Below are positions 46,431-60,078 of a stretch of DNA of 64,000 nt, piece after piece. Origin of the DNA: Ectocarpus siliculosus. Lineage: Eukaryota; Sar; Phaeophyceae; Ectocarpales; Ectocarpaceae. The DNA is taken from contig FN649741.1 of the NCBI GenBank assembly GCA_000310025.1, positions 7,861,699-7,925,698 of the forward strand. The letters are read 5' to 3'. The first letter of the stretch is position 1, and each line of letters begins with the position of its first letter. Under the pieces are notes generated by a model. The model ran no database searches and was not told the DNA's origin. It saw only the letters and a list, made by a program, of their open reading frames with translations. The position numbers and the translations under genes are program-made.

Positions 46431-49004
46431 AGCCTAGAAACCGAAGAAATAATGAAGCAATTCGAAAGAAAACAAAATAAAGGCCAAGAATTATGAGGAA
46501 TACAGTAGTTCACTCGTCTCCTGTAGTAGTCTACATGTTTCTGCCCAAGTCGAACCCATTCTCCGGTGCTCCTTCTCACAAAAGTCAAAAGATCCCTGAG
46601 ATCATGTTCAATGCCGGGCAGTACCGAGTAAAACGTAGGACGCCGTGCGATGCAAGAGGCACCTCGACGTCAAGACGCAGATGCACAGGGAACAACAATC
46701 ACTGAACGACGATATCGCAAAGGGCAGGGAGCGTTTCTGATAGCCGACCAATATCGGCGTTAGTTACTAGTCCCAATGCTGACGCTATGGCGTGGAGAAT
46801 GTTTATGAGAAATCATGGTTTTTTACTCGCGTATTCACGGTAGGGAGAAAGACAATGATCGGCTGTATGCAAATTTCAACATGTTACCGGGACAGACGCC
46901 TACATCCATTTTCGTGCCGAACTTGAATTCGTTTGCAGACCCGATTTTACTCGAGAAGGTTTTGCACGTACTTGAAGCGTGAGAATTGATCCTCTGCTAC
47001 TATGCTGACGGTAACAAGCAATGAAGAATTCGCCGGGCATCCGGGCGTCCCCTCTCGACCAACGACCAAAGTGGTCCCACTCATTCCCGTAGTCTAAATT
47101 GCTGGTGTGTTGGGTGTCATTGTCGTCGTTGTTTTTGAGTTTATCGGCTAGTACCATTTGAGTGGACTGCTCTCTCCAATATCTCTCCCCTCCCCTTCGT
47201 AATTCCGCACTCCAGTCCGCGTCAGTTGGATCAGTATGGACATTAGAAGGTAATACTGAGAGGAGCGGAAACCGGAACGTCTATAGTAGTGGAGACAACA
47301 ACAGCAACAACAGCAACAAAAACAATGGCTAGCAAACGAGGTTCTGGGATCACGAGTTGAACCCGATGCAGCAATTATGGAAGAAGATCTACAGCAGCAC
47401 TAAAAACAAACACCCAACATCCCGCAACAACTTCGAAATAATCAGACTGAGAGAACGTTTCGTCCACCTCCCGCCGGTGAGCTAGCAGAACTTTGGCCAT
47501 GGAACGCTGGTTGGTCTGTCTACTAATACGCTAAAATGTTTAGTATGCTTTCTGCCGTATTGTCTCCGCGGAAAAAGGGTATTCCCGACGTACAGTAGTC
47601 GTCCGATGTTGCCAAGGTGCTTGGTCCGTCCGGTAAGGATGAGGACCGGATAATCCGTCTCCCTGGAGCTACATAGGGCAGTGGAGGTTGATAGCCCTTG
47701 AGCCAACAACACAATTCCGGATTTTTAACGACACAGTTTTGCGTCGGGTATTTATCGTGTGGAGTTTAACAACACATATATACGTTCGGAATACATCCAA
47801 ACAAGCAAAAGACCGGCATGGCGTTCGATTCGAATGGGCGCTGCTCTTGCTACGGCAGTACTGTAGTAACGCCGTTGCTGGCTACCGGGAGCTTCGAGGT
47901 CACCCCCCCCCGTTCGCACATATTTACCATCAACGCAAAACAACGACAAAAGAGGCGCACGGAAAGTAGAATCAATTTCATTCCAACTGGGCGTTTCATG
48001 GCAACTAATTCGCAACGCTTACTATTCTTACACAAACGACTATTATTCCAGAATACACGAAAAAACGAAAACAACAATTTAATTTCATTCTAACGGACAA
48101 TGGGTGCACAAGGCACCCTTCACGGTCTACTTGGCTTCTGTGGTGAGATACTGCACTCCAGTCAACAACAATGTCCAAGCCTTGACGTTACTCTCCCACC
48201 AGCCAGCCACTGTTGTTGCCACAGGGCAAGCGGGCTCGATGACGTAGGGTTAGGGTTACTCTGCGGCGAAAGCATCGAATAGGAAAAGTGACTGTTGGGG
48301 AAACGATCGAGAATCGTCATCGATATGAAACACCCTCCCTTCGACAGGCCACAAGGTGCCGACCTTACCAGCCGACAAAAACGAAGCACACTTCACCACC
48401 GGGGATAGGCACTACACTACAGCAGTCCCCGACGAAAAAACCTGCGAAATAAATCAATGGCGTTTCACTATAATGCCAAGACCCCCACCACTCCCACACC
48501 TCGTGCTTGTGCTTGTGTTCGACAGTGATAGAAGGAGTGAAAAGCAACCATCTAGCAGGATACACGAAACATGACGTCATCATGCATTGGTGTATGTATC
48601 GGCTTCAATCGGTGAACTCAAAGCAGCAAATCCCACACAAATAAAAGCCAAAACTGTGTGCCTTAAACAACAACGAAATGGAACTATGTCAAACCACAAA
48701 AATAACAGACACCTCAACTCCAAATACAACAGCATCGAGAAAATTTGTACGAGAAAAAACAAAACAATCAACGACATGGAACTCCACCCCAACACAGTTA
48801 AATCCGCACTTGGTCAAACAACACTACGTCTTCGAGCGCTCGCTTCCCAGCGCCGCAACTACCAACAAGCGCGACCTCTTTTGGACACGACATCGCATCG
48901 GCATCAGCAACAACGACAAAATACAACCATAACAATCATGAAGCGGCATCAGCAACAACAACAACAACGGAAACAATCACGGAGACAGCAGAACCAAATA
49001 TCAC
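46431..49004. other. Gene-poor stretch downstream of the DENN gene
   Basis: No recognised gene. A and C rich in the right half (48600-49000), where CAA/CAG-like codons open a spurious Gln-rich frame. A short telomere-like TAGGGTTAGGGTTA occurs at 48246-48259. Confidence 0.5.
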
Positions 49005-52000
49005 TCACTCCGAGCCCCCTTCAGATAGAAAGTGAGAGAGCATTTGTGTTTTCACGAACTGGTCCAACAGCAACCCGCAGTGCCGATTGTACAGCGGACC
49101 CGGGTACTGCTGTTCGTGTAGGCCATGCCCCGCCCCCCCCCGGCCCGACGAACGCCTCTGGTCATCGTAAAAGAGCTCCGCAGTCTTGGCAGCGGAAGCC
49201 TTAGCGCGCTTGTAGAGGTGCTCATCGAGCAGTATCGTGGCGGTGGAGCCTTGGCCGACCCGGAATGTGCTTTCCGTGGCTCCCTTCAGTTCAAAGCAAG
49301 AGGCGTGGTACTTCTTTAGAAAGGGGGCCCGCTGGGTTGTGACTTGGGAAAAAGAGGTACCCCAAGTATTGTGCTTGCCAGAATGAAATGGCAGTGCCAA
49401 ATCACAATCAAGAACAAGTGCGGGTTTCAAACTTGGGTGTATTGTGTCAGTAGACGTCGACCAAAGGTTTGTTTTCGTTCCGGTGGTACGAAAAGTATGA
49501 AAAGTCGGGGGCGAAACGGGTCCGCACCGAAGCCCAGAACAGCTTGCTTTTGCCATGAAACAGAAGACGAACAAGAGCGTCCAACCATGAAGCGCAACTA
49601 TCATCACACAACACACCTGCAGGAGCTCCGAGATGAACTCTCGGAACAGAAACCGGATTGAGCGGGCCGTTCCCGCAGCCCAGACACCGCCAGCATCAGC
49701 ACCAGCACCTCCACTCGAAGGGCAGTCCAGGTCGTCCACCCCGGGGTTTAAGACGGAGCTGATGCGCGAGCAAACGACCCACATCGGCGCCAGCCCCAAG
49801 AAGTCCTTTGGCACGCAGAGGTAGTCTGTGTCGAGATGAACCTTCAGGGGCGGAGCGGCATCGGGTAGGGGGGGATAACCCGTGGCATGGAGTTACTTAT
49901 CCGGTACTAGTAGCAGAGAACAGCTAAGAACTGATTGCAACATCCGTGATACAACATCAACGGGAAGGATAGGGTTTGAGCCAGAACAGGGATGGTGGTT
50001 AGAAGAACTGCGGGAAAACGATCGCACAAGCCAGCTAACGTGTCTCGCCTTGCGCGCGGGAGCATATTTTCACCTGCTTCGCGTTGGGCTCCGCGCTAAG
50101 ACGACATCAGTCCACGCGACAAGCACGCGTCTTCCATGTCCTACGCCTATCCAGCGTTAGGGCAAGCACCTCACCTGTATCGCGTCTCTAGGCAGCTCCA
50201 GCTCTCTGGCCGTCACCGACTCCAGGCCAAGAATGAAAGGAGTGGGGCATTGCAGAAGATCCGCCGCCATCTTTCGAGGCAGAAGAGGGACGTACACATG
50301 GCTCCAGGACAAGGGCTGCAACAGCGACCTTCGCATAGACGGGGGCACAACCAAACGCGAGCAGGGGGGGGGATGTGAGAATGGCTAGGGTTAGAGGAGA
50401 AGGGGGGGGATGAGGCGCTGCTTGTTCCAATAGTTTTGGGCGGGCTCATGTTGTGCCCGCTGCCGGGAGCAGCAGCGAATAACTGAAAAATGCAAACACG
50501 ACGGAAAGGCAACGATTCCAAGCTGAACGCAGCACGTGCTAGTGCGGGGTATCACCCGGGTTCTGAGCAAGGGAAGCATGCTTGGCCGAAATTTGAGCCC
50601 AAGACATAGGCGTCCCCACAACCAAAAATCTAGAGGGCCAAAGAGTCGAGCGCGAGTAGCTGGACTCCCATCCAGCCCCCCATCCCCGAAAGCAGTGGCC
50701 GTGCAAAGTGCAAAGGCGGACACCCTAACCCAAGAAAGCAGCATAGCTTTAGCTATAGCTATATCCGCATAGCAAGAACACTGAACTCACCTGAACACCT
50801 CTCCCGCCTGGGTGAGAAGGGACAGTCGCGAGGACACCAACACCACCTTTCTCTCGCACAACAGGGCCAACATCACCAGGCAGAGATTCCGCGGGCTCAG
50901 GCACCGGAAAACCACGGAAGGGTCGAAGTCCAGTCCGAAACCCGACCCATCTTCGTGCGCCACCGCCGACATATCGACTCCACCCTCAGTCGTCTCCCCT
51001 GGTTCTGCTCGGTCCCCTTGCCCGTGTGTCGCCCCACTGGATTGGCCGGGATGCCTAAGGCTTCCAGCGGAAAAGGACTTCGTCAAGACATCCGCCGCAC
51101 TCGTCCGGTCCTGCGAAGCGCCCGCCGACCGCCGGCGTTCCTTGTCGTACCGATGGGCTTGGCCCTCTTTGTATTTCTCATCCCGCCGTTCTTGCGTCAC
51201 AAACGGCACCAACACGTCTCGGAGCGTGCTGGGGTCCATCTCCGTCCATGCCCCCACGTGCTTCTTCTCTTCCTGCTCTTCTTCGTCTTCCACCTCACCG
51301 GAACCTTCGGAAGGTGCCTCTGCCACCTCGCCATCACTGCCACCGCGATCGTGGTCGTTGCTGCCGCCGCCGCCTCCCGATTCGCGAGCAGCCAAAGCCG
51401 GTCCTTCTCCCCCCGCGTGGGCGGCAGCAGCACCGCCCTCTGTCGCGGACCCTCTGGCTAATATTTCGTCCCCGTGGGCCGCCCAGTACGCCGCCAGCGC
51501 CCGCCGCATCGCCCCTATCTCGGGGCGAGTGGAAAGGAGGCACACTCCACTGGCCACGAAAAACGTGTGCTTCTGACGGCCATTGCCTCCGCTGCCGTCG
51601 GCAGACTCGCCTTGTCTCCGCGTCCCGGACCCTGAGCCACTGCTGCTGCTGCTGCTGCCGACTCCGCTCGACGCGGCGCTCATTGACCTTCCCTTGGAGG
51701 CGTCACCCACTCCCGACGAAGCAGCCGAAGCAGCCGAAGCCAATTCGTTGGCGTCCACGACCACCGCCGCCGCTGCTGCCGAAGCCGCGTCGGCTGGCGG
51801 CACGTCCGAGAGCGAACGCTTGTGCTTGTTCCTTCCACCCCCTTGGCTCGCGGCTGAGTCTGAGAGCTGTCGAGAAGCACCGTCCGTAGCGACGTCCATG
51901 GCCCCGGCCGCCGCCGCCACAGCAGTTGCCTCGCTGTGTCTGAGGACTGCGTCCTCGGCTTCTGGCGGTGGGGAGGAGAGGTAGACCGGGACTAGAGGTG

Positions 52001-55000
52001 ACGGCGGTGGTGGTCCGTTGGGCAGCACGTCGGGAGACGGCGGCGGCTGGGGGGGCCGCGGGGAACGGCCGACGCCTCTGGAATCGGAGCCTACGGTGGG
52101 AGTTGGACAGGAGAGGTTGGGGGGGGGGGGGGGGGGTACTCGTGTCAACGCATGCCCGTAGTCGGTAGAATATAGACCTCGCATTCCTACAATGCCGGGG
52201 CGGAGCGATATGCCAGGGTTTTCGCCGGCCCGGGCTACCCTCTACAAGGATGACCCAGAAGCTGATAGTGTCATCATCTTTGCGTGGGGGGGGAAATAAT
52301 TTTTCCTAGAGCGCTGCCGCATAACGACCTACTTGCTGCTGATATATGTGAAAACATGAGGGCATCATGAGGCCTTCCGTTGACAGTACAACCCGGATAG
52401 GGGAGGGAGGCGGCAGCTGCGAACAAAGATCACCACTTGGATTTGGAAAATTTGCGGTATCATCACCTAAGAAATTCCCAGCGCGACGGGCGTAGCTCGA
52501 AAACTTTCCCACCCCGCCAGAAGACGAGGACGGCGTTGGCGACGCTTCCACAGGCGCACCACCCGCAGCCGGGGAAGTAGTGGAAACAGCAGCGGCGGCG
52601 GTGGCGGCGGCGGCTTGTGTGCCCAACTTCGGGCTGAACCCCGACCCCGTCACCACCCGCGGTGAAGCCTTGCCGCTTCCGAACATGCCCATGCCCAGCC
52701 TAAACCTCGACGAGAGGTCCATCATGGATGGCGAAGCCGCCGCCGCTGCCGTCGCCTTTGTCTTGGCTGCCGCGCCCGTACCGCCACTGCCCTCAAGCCC
52801 ACCGGGTGCTTCGTCCGCCCCCTGTCCGTCGACCTCTACTCGCAACTCCTCCGTGTCTGACTCCGGCGCCACTTCCGTTGTGGCAACGGAGGGCGGTAGG
52901 CTAGACATGGGCGCTGTTGAAGTAGGGCTCGGGGACACCTTATTCTGGCCCACCAACGACGACTTTCCGAAGATCCCCATGCCCTTCTTCAGCTTTAGCA
53001 TCTCGAGCATGGACGGGGTCTTGTCCAAGGTGGGCGTGTTCGCAGCCTCTTTCTTCTTCTGCGCCGTAGCGGTAGCATCGATGGCGGTGGCCTCTCTTCC
53101 CTCGGTCGCGTCGTCGAGCACCGCATCTTCGACGACACCGGAGTCGGTCTCCCTCTCCGCTGTCGAGCTGACGCCACCATCAGCACTCAGCTGCCCCAGG
53201 TCCTCTTTCTCTATCGCCACTTCCTCAGCTGGCGCCATGTTGTCCCCCATATTGCCCCGTGCTCGGTCGTCCACAGTCTGCACCTCCCCGTCCAACACGC
53301 CTGAAACATGTCCTACGCCTGCCAACCGAGAAGGAGCACGCTCTTCTCCAACGGCAGCAGCAGTTGCAGCCCCATCGTCTACGTGCGAGGCCGTCTCTGT
53401 ACGGCTAGATGCACCACCCATGATGCCGTCGATCCGAGCCTTGCTTTCTTCCTCCTCGAGCGGTCTTTGTGTATCTAGTGCAGTCGTGGTTGTTGCTATC
53501 CCCGTTGCCGCTGTTGTTGTCAGACACGGCGGAGGTGAATTCGAGCTGCTGCGGTTGATTCCGCGTGCAGCAACATCGGCAGCAGGCTCGCCCCCTATCC
53601 ACTGCGACACGGGTCTACCTCGGCAAACAACAGGTGGGGAGGGAACGGACGAGGGGGGGGGGGGGGGGGGGGGGGGGGTANNNNNNNNNNNNNNNNNNNN
53701 NNNNNNNNNNNNNNNNNNNNNNNNNNNNNNNNNNNNNNNNNNNNNNNNNNNNNNNNNNNNNNNNNNNNNNNNNNNNNNNNTTTTTAAGTTGGAGGGTTTT
53801 TTTTTAAAGAGGGGGGGGGGGAATTTGGGGGGGTGGGGGTGGTTTTGGGGGGGGAAAAAATGGGAAAAAGGTGGGGGATTTTTAATTGGGGAGGGGGTTT
53901 TTTTTGGGAAAAAAAGGGGGGGGGGGGGGTGGGTGGGGGGGGGGGGGGGGGGTGGGGGGGGCGTAGGGGGTGGGACTTGCAGCCCACACTGAGAAAAACG
54001 GAGAAGGGCGGGGATACTGTACATGGACTAAACAAGGCGCTGCCTGACGATCACACAGATAGCACCACCGTGTGCCGTTCGCTCTCCACGCAAAGTGTGG
54101 CATGCTCTCCCTAGGGCGTGACGCCTGCATGTCGTAGATGCATTTCATCAGCGACGCCTGTTGGCATCCCCTTTCGACATGGGCGCCTACACCGGTACAA
54201 TATTCGACTTCCTCTCCTCCACACACACAGAGACGCCACCGGACACAAACGGTAGCATACCCATCGACATCTGAAGAACACGCGCAAGGTTCACGGCTAG
54301 ATGCGGGGGGGAGCTGTTCATGTGAACATATGGACTCATTTCACAAATCTGTCGCATACCGGAACACCGAGAGGCATGCGCCGTAGAAGGTGCCGGCCCC
54401 GCTACGCCCGGGGGCGGCGAACGTGAACAGTCGAGGAGGAGGAGGCGGCACGCCCGGTCCAAAGCAGCGCCCCCGACTGCTGCCGCTTCCACGGCCACCC
54501 TTCCCGACCCCCGATGATTTCCCGCCGCCTAGAGGGGGGCACGCACGAGGGGCCTCTCCGCTGGCCGGCAGACAGGGGGAATAAAACGCCTCCAGGCCTT
54601 CCGGCGGAACGTCCAGACCGAGGTTGCGGGGGGCGACGCACACCGCGTGTTCCGTCTGGATGGGGGAGGGGGGGGGTCAACCGGTGCACGCGGGGAACAC
54701 GAATCGCACAGAGAGTGAACGTTACGTGCCAGTGGGGTATGCAAAACGCAGTCGTGGCTTCCTCGGCCCAAGACAACTTTCGCCCGCAACATGGCAATGG
54801 TTGGAATGCTACATCGAAAAAAATATCCTACAGTAGTTCCCACCGCGGAAAGCTCGCGATATCGAACGGGGTATCATCCGGCAGGCTCTGAAAAAAGAAG
54901 ATAGGACGCAATCGAACACAAAAAAAAACTGACGCATATGCAGTTGCACGTGAGCTGCATACTTCTACCAAAGGCGGCAGCGACACTGTCCCCGAGAGCA

Positions 55001-55640
55001 GAGCACGCCTTTTACGACGAAACAACCTCGCCCCGTGCAACCCTGGCCATACCGCCTACACACCGCCCGCTAGCCTCGTGCCCCCCCCACACACACCTGT
55101 ACCGTCGTGATTCCTTGCTGCAGGGACCCCGAGAAGGAAACTGCCCATTCTGCACAGCCCCTGATTCCTTCCCCGACAACCCCACTACCACCGTCTTCTC
55201 TCGCCCCTGTAGGTCCTGGCTCTATCCCCTGGGTTTCTTGTACACCGAATCCCGAGCGACTTCCCAGAACATCAGGGGGAGATGCTACATCCAAGTCGCC
55301 GGCTACGCCGCCGCCGCCGCCTGCGTGCGTGCTACCGCCAACGCCTGCGGAAGAATCTGCTTCTTTGGGGGGCTCTCCCGGGACGAGAGAGCCTGACGAG
55401 TGGCTGGGCCGACGGCCTAACCTTCGCGCCGTGCGAGGGAGAGACAGGTGCTGGCGCAGGTCGGGAGGGGCTGGTTGGCATGAAAAAGGGAAACGGGGTG
55501 GGCAGAAAAGACGGGAAAGGAAGGAAGGAAGGAAGGAAGGAAGGAAGGAAGGAAGGAAGGAAGGGTCAAGGTTGGACGATGAAGGGCTGTCGTTACCTCA
55601 TGGTTGATCTCTCGGGTATTTCCGTCGGCAGGAGCCATTC
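49005..55640 (-). CDS. DENN-domain protein (Rab exchange factor type), multi-exon; probably the 3' part of a longer PDZ-RGS-DENN gene
   Basis: Minus-strand exons 5' to 3': 55597-55640, 55097-55450, 54832-54887 (donor uncertain), 54360-54655, 52467 to about 53660, 50791-52090, 50175-50328, 49617-49841, 49005-49331 (TGA stop). DENN modules activate Rab GTPases by nucleotide exchange. The upstream DENN part is in 54360-54655 (LGLDVPPEGLEAFYSPCL and the hallmark GAGTFYGACLSVFR). The central DENN part spans 50791-52090 (FFVASGVCLLSTRPE; CLSPRNLCLVMLALLCERKV), 50175-50328 (SLLQPLSWSHVYVPLLPRKM, CPTPFILGLESV) and 49617-49841 (VHLDTDYLCVPKDF). The downstream DENN part is in the last exon (LDQFVKTQMLSHFLSE). 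Junctions from 52467 to the stop are all in phase. A Ser/Ala/Thr-rich insert of over 700 residues separates the first and central parts. The 54887/54655 junction does not fit in phase as drawn, so one small exon is probably missing. An assembly gap (53681-53780) cuts the insert. Confidence 0.7.
52150..52232 (+). repeat. tRNA-like dispersed repeat, copy 2
   Basis: Matches the copy at 42505-42585: GCATGCCCGTAGTCGGTAGA, CCTACAATGCCGGGGCGG and a GGGTTTTCGCCGG block. It sits in a DENN-gene intron next to a run of about 17 G (52120-52136). Probably derived from a Pol III transcript. Confidence 0.5.
53681..53780. other. Assembly gap of 100 N beside poly-G
   Basis: Flanked on the left by about 27 G and on the right by about 200 bases made almost only of G runs with short T or A runs (53781-53985). 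The right flank resembles low-quality base calls. Confidence 0.95.
55519..55564. repeat. AAGG tetranucleotide microsatellite
   Basis: About eleven AAGG units in the intron between two proposed exons (55450 and 55597). Confidence 0.92.
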
Positions 55641-55969
55641 CTAGAAAAACACGGGATATAGGTATCCAGGACCTTCCACCCGCGCAGCGAACGAACGCGG
55701 CAATATGCTTGAGAACACCGAGCAGTGACCTGGACGTTTCGTCCCTGGCGCTATGCATACATCCAGACCAGACCGATATCAACCGTGAGAGGAAAGTGCT
55801 GTAACACTCTACCCGAATCGACGCGCTAGAGTGTAGCCGAAGCAGCTCTATCGCTCTTCTAACAAAACCGCTCTGGCCATGAACACGCCCAGTCCAAATC
55901 AATCTCATCGTACATGTGCACATAACCACGAGCATGCATCTGCCAAGAAGACCACATGCAAAACATCAC

Positions 55970-57296
55970 CTGTGCCGCTCGAAGACCTTCCCGTCCCGAC
56001 CGCACCCTTCTCCCCCCTTCGCCCCTGCTGACAGGCCTTGTCCCACGGAGGTCTGTGCCTCGACACGTGCGGAGGTAGCTCCACCCTCCTCATGACCTTC
56101 TCCAGCACCCATCCCCGGCTAGCCCTCCAAAGGGGTTCAAACTGCGGCCCGGACACACCCTGTACCCTCCCCGCCCGGTCGGACACCCGGGGCGCGTCTT
56201 CCTCCGGCGGGAACGGGTCAACTCTGCCCGGTCCACTCTTCCCGCCGATTCCAGCACCCCTGCTGGCAACGCCGGTTGGGCTTACCCCCGGGGCGGAGCT
56301 CCGACGTGCGTGGCTGTTGCCCGCTGTAACGGCTTTCCTCTCCCCGTCGCTGGGCGGTGTCCCGCCCCCCAAGAAGGCAAAGGGGCTAGCCGAAGTAGCC
56401 TTGTCGCCGGCACCAACCTCGCTGCCCCCGACCTGCTGCTGCTGCTGCTGCTGCAGGAGCATCTTCTGCCGCAGCGGGGGAGGCGCTCGAACCTGTCGAG
56501 GCGGCGACACGGCCGCAGACGTGCCTCTGCGGGCAGCGGAGGTCGGGCCCTGTGGCGGGGGCGGGAGAGGAGCCCCGCCTCCGATCGAGTCTCGCTGCTG
56601 CTGCGAAGGTGCAGGGTCGAAGTCAAGCTGGTCTGGAGGGCCGGGTGGGAGCCGTGCTGGGGAACGGGTGCCAGTGGTGAGCTCCGCGCATAGATGCTCG
56701 TGGGATGAGCTCGCTTGGAAGTCTGGGTAGACGCTCGCGCAGATCTGCAGTCGAGGGGGTCACGGAAGAGACAGTGGCGGGTGTGTGTGTGGGGGGGGGC
56801 TTTCAGAGAGTGGGGCAGCGTGGGGAAGGTGGCGGATGCAAGCAGCACGGTGCAAGCACACACACACGAGCGCGAAGAGAGGGCAACCGGTATACGAGCT
56901 AAACGCCATCGTACCTTACGGAGCACGTGGCGCTGCATGTCCAGCAGGGCCTTGCCCACCGACACCGCGTAGTCATCCCCGGCATCCCTCCCCTTCTGCG
57001 TGTCGGGCCCATCACCGCTGCTGGCGTCTCCAGCCCCGGGGCCCCCCATCTTATCCCCCGGCACGTTCTCCGCCAACAGTTGCTTTAGCGTGACGTATGC
57101 GTTCGTGTCACGAGCTACACCGAGGGAAGCGTGCGAGTCGGCGGAGAGGAAGAAGTCCCACAGGTACACAGCGGAGGCCACGATTGCGACTGCCGCGGCG
57201 GCTTTGAGTTCTCGCATGTCCGGAGAGGGCGGGGAGAAGGAAGAGGACCGGGACAAGGACGGAGTAGACGTGCTGACCCTAACGTTAATGTTGTTG

Positions 57297-57341
<45 letters not shown>

Positions 57342-60042
57342 ATGGAGGACGACAGCGTGCGTTCCCAGTCGTCGCTTGCCGAGTGTCTCCTTATCGTCTG
57401 GGATGCCGACGGGGATAGTGCCGGTGTGGGGGTAAGGAAAGGAGGGGGATTAACTATGGGGACCGGTCGCTTGACAAATGCCATCTGCTTTTCCGAGATT
57501 AACCTGATTGAGGAGCGCTGGGCCTGGGAGGTATCCAGCGAATTTCAGCGTACTTCTCTTGCACTCCGGGTATGCTGCACGTGGTACACACCAAGTATGA
57601 ATTGTACTTGTGGCCTATGTCCGCCCACGCTCAACCCTCCACACATGCACTTGTTTCTGTACTGACAAGAGCGGCACCGCGTTCTCAAGACTATAGTGAT
57701 AGACGAAGCACTACTACCCCCAGCGTTCCCGCCGCCATGATCGATTCCTTCTCTCCTGGTTCAACCCCCCCGTGGATCATATAACATAACCAAACACTCA
57801 CCCCACTACTGCGGGAAGATAGAGCGGAGCCCCGTCGGTGTCGCACGGACCGTCTGGTCTGCAGCAGGGCCATACGAGGCTTGACCGTCAGCTCGATCTC
57901 CCTCCACACCTGCAGCCACCCGGGAGTCTGGGTGATGATCATGTGCAGCATCATCACCTGAACGCATTCGAATCAAAGGGAGAAGGATCGTCCGTGGCAT
58001 AGGCACACACAACACGCGTGCGGAGAGACAAACCAACAGCTTCGGGTCAGGTCAAATAGCATCGTTGCCGTACTCACGAAAACGACATGTGTAAGGACGC
58101 GGACAGTCGAACTGAATCCCCTCCTCCCTTGTCCGTCGTGTGCTACGTGGATCACCTCTGAAAAAAATGATGGCATGTCTGAGGGATGTATTCCTGCCTC
58201 GCCTCCTACCATCAACCTCCTTAGTCTCCGCCAGGACAAATGCTTGCATCCAACCCCATTGTGAACTTCAAGTCGGGAAAACGGGGGGGTATCAAAAGCA
58301 GCGGAACGTCTTGCTTACATCTCTCAGCTCCTGTTCTGCCATGATTCTCTCGAACGGCACATGCACGAAATCGGGGCTGTTGCTGAGATGGGCCACCATT
58401 CTTCCCTTCCAAGGACTAGTCTTGAACCTGCAGCACGCCAAGAGCACCATGTTGTCATGTTTTCGTTGAGTCGACTCGCAACACGACTGCATCTGGATCG
58501 ATCGGGACAATGTTTCCAAACATTGGACAGGCGGGGGTTGAACGTAACTCTCGAAGGCAAACACGGTGGATTCCTGATAAGAGAATGTCGTAAGCCAATC
58601 GAACCCGTACGACACGCTAACCTCTCAACCGACTCCCGGCATAACAACACTGCTGTGACGGGCGACGGGTTGTTCCAAGCTATAACATTCGTACCTTCTT
58701 CCCTTCCTTCCACGGGCACAACAAACAGCGCCAACACACCAGACCAAACGGGACAGCTCGTTGCCCCCCACAAGAACACACGGCCAACACCAATAATGGT
58801 ACAACACCCCGTCCACCCTCGAAACAGTACCCGGGAGGGCGGCAGCAGAGGTGACAGAGATCCTGGCACAATTAGAGCGGTGAGCTGCGACAGCGCATGC
58901 CAAGCCAGGACCACAGCAACTCCGCCAACAGCGCAGACGAGACAGCGATAGGGACACCCCAAGACAGCAAGAATCAAATCAACGACACCCAAAAAACGGG
59001 CCGCCTTCGCGCGATTAAGAAGTTAATGAGGAAATATAGTAGGCAGGGGGGAAGCAGACCCTATCCCTAACCCTAACCCAATGTCCCCAATCGTACTGTA
59101 TGCTTTATCCAACATGTTTACACAACACGATAAACCCTGCGCAGACTACCTGCAAAACACAGCCTACCGTACCGTACCGTACCGTACACCCCCGTCTCTC
59201 ACCGGTAGAAGCATCCCGCCGTCAGAGTTTCTTCCACCTTCTCCTGAGAGGCCCGGAAAATCTTGGACAGGTCTGCCGCAAGAAACTCCACGGGCAGGGA
59301 AACCCAGTCCCGCGCTCCTACGGCCGGCTTCGTCCCACCGCTTCCCTCCCTCGTGCCATTCTCCCCTGCTTCCGCGCCATGTTTCGCCGAAACGTCGCTG
59401 CCTCCGCCCTCGGTGCTGCTTCTTGCTGCTGGGGCGGGAGGAGGGTCTGCCGATGACGGCGGTTCTCCAGCCTCAATGTTCCCTCCTCCTCCTCCTCCAC
59501 CCTTGCCTTCTTGTCCATCTCCGGCTGCTGCGGAGGCGGTGGTGATTGCGTCCAAGCCCTCCCCTCCCCCGACGCCGGGCAATGACGATGCTGCCGGGCC
59601 GGTTCCGGCAGTCGACGCCACACCCCCAGAACCACTGCCCGATGACGCTGCGGCTTGTGGCTGTGGCTGCGCGACTTCCTTGGCTGTCTTAGCGGAGGGA
59701 TCAGCTTTACGACCCACACTCGGCAAGCCGGACACGTCTCCGTCCCAGGACCTCCGCGTTCTAATCTTCGCCTGTCACACGTCAGGCAAGCCGGTATGTA
59801 ACCCGAACAACACGACAAAGAGGGAGGGGGAGGAGGAAGCGTCGTCTAGCGAGCGGTGACCGTACTGTACTGTGCCACCGGGTAAACATTCCATGAAGCA
59901 TTACATAAGATGTTCCATGCGACATTCTATGAGGCTTTAGCACCAAACAGTCTGTTTGGCGCAAAAGTTGGCTGTATCCGAAATATGCAATGGCAGATTA
60001 GAAAAAAACAAAAATCTGACTTCAGAGAGAGAGAGAGAGAGG

Positions 60043-60078
<36 letters not shown>

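Noticed and set aside
48587-49204. Gln/Asn-rich plus-strand frame of 205 codons
   Set aside because: It arises from A/C-rich sequence and runs into the last DENN exon on the opposite strand; no domain or conserved look.
50812-53992. Long plus-strand open frames (up to about 470 codons)
   Set aside because: They are antisense to GC-rich low-complexity DENN exons, and the minus strand carries the DENN motifs and in-phase splice sites.
48246-59079. Telomere-like TAGGGTTAGGG and CCCTAACCCTAA runs
   Set aside because: Each is two or three units only and internal; they do not mark a chromosome end.
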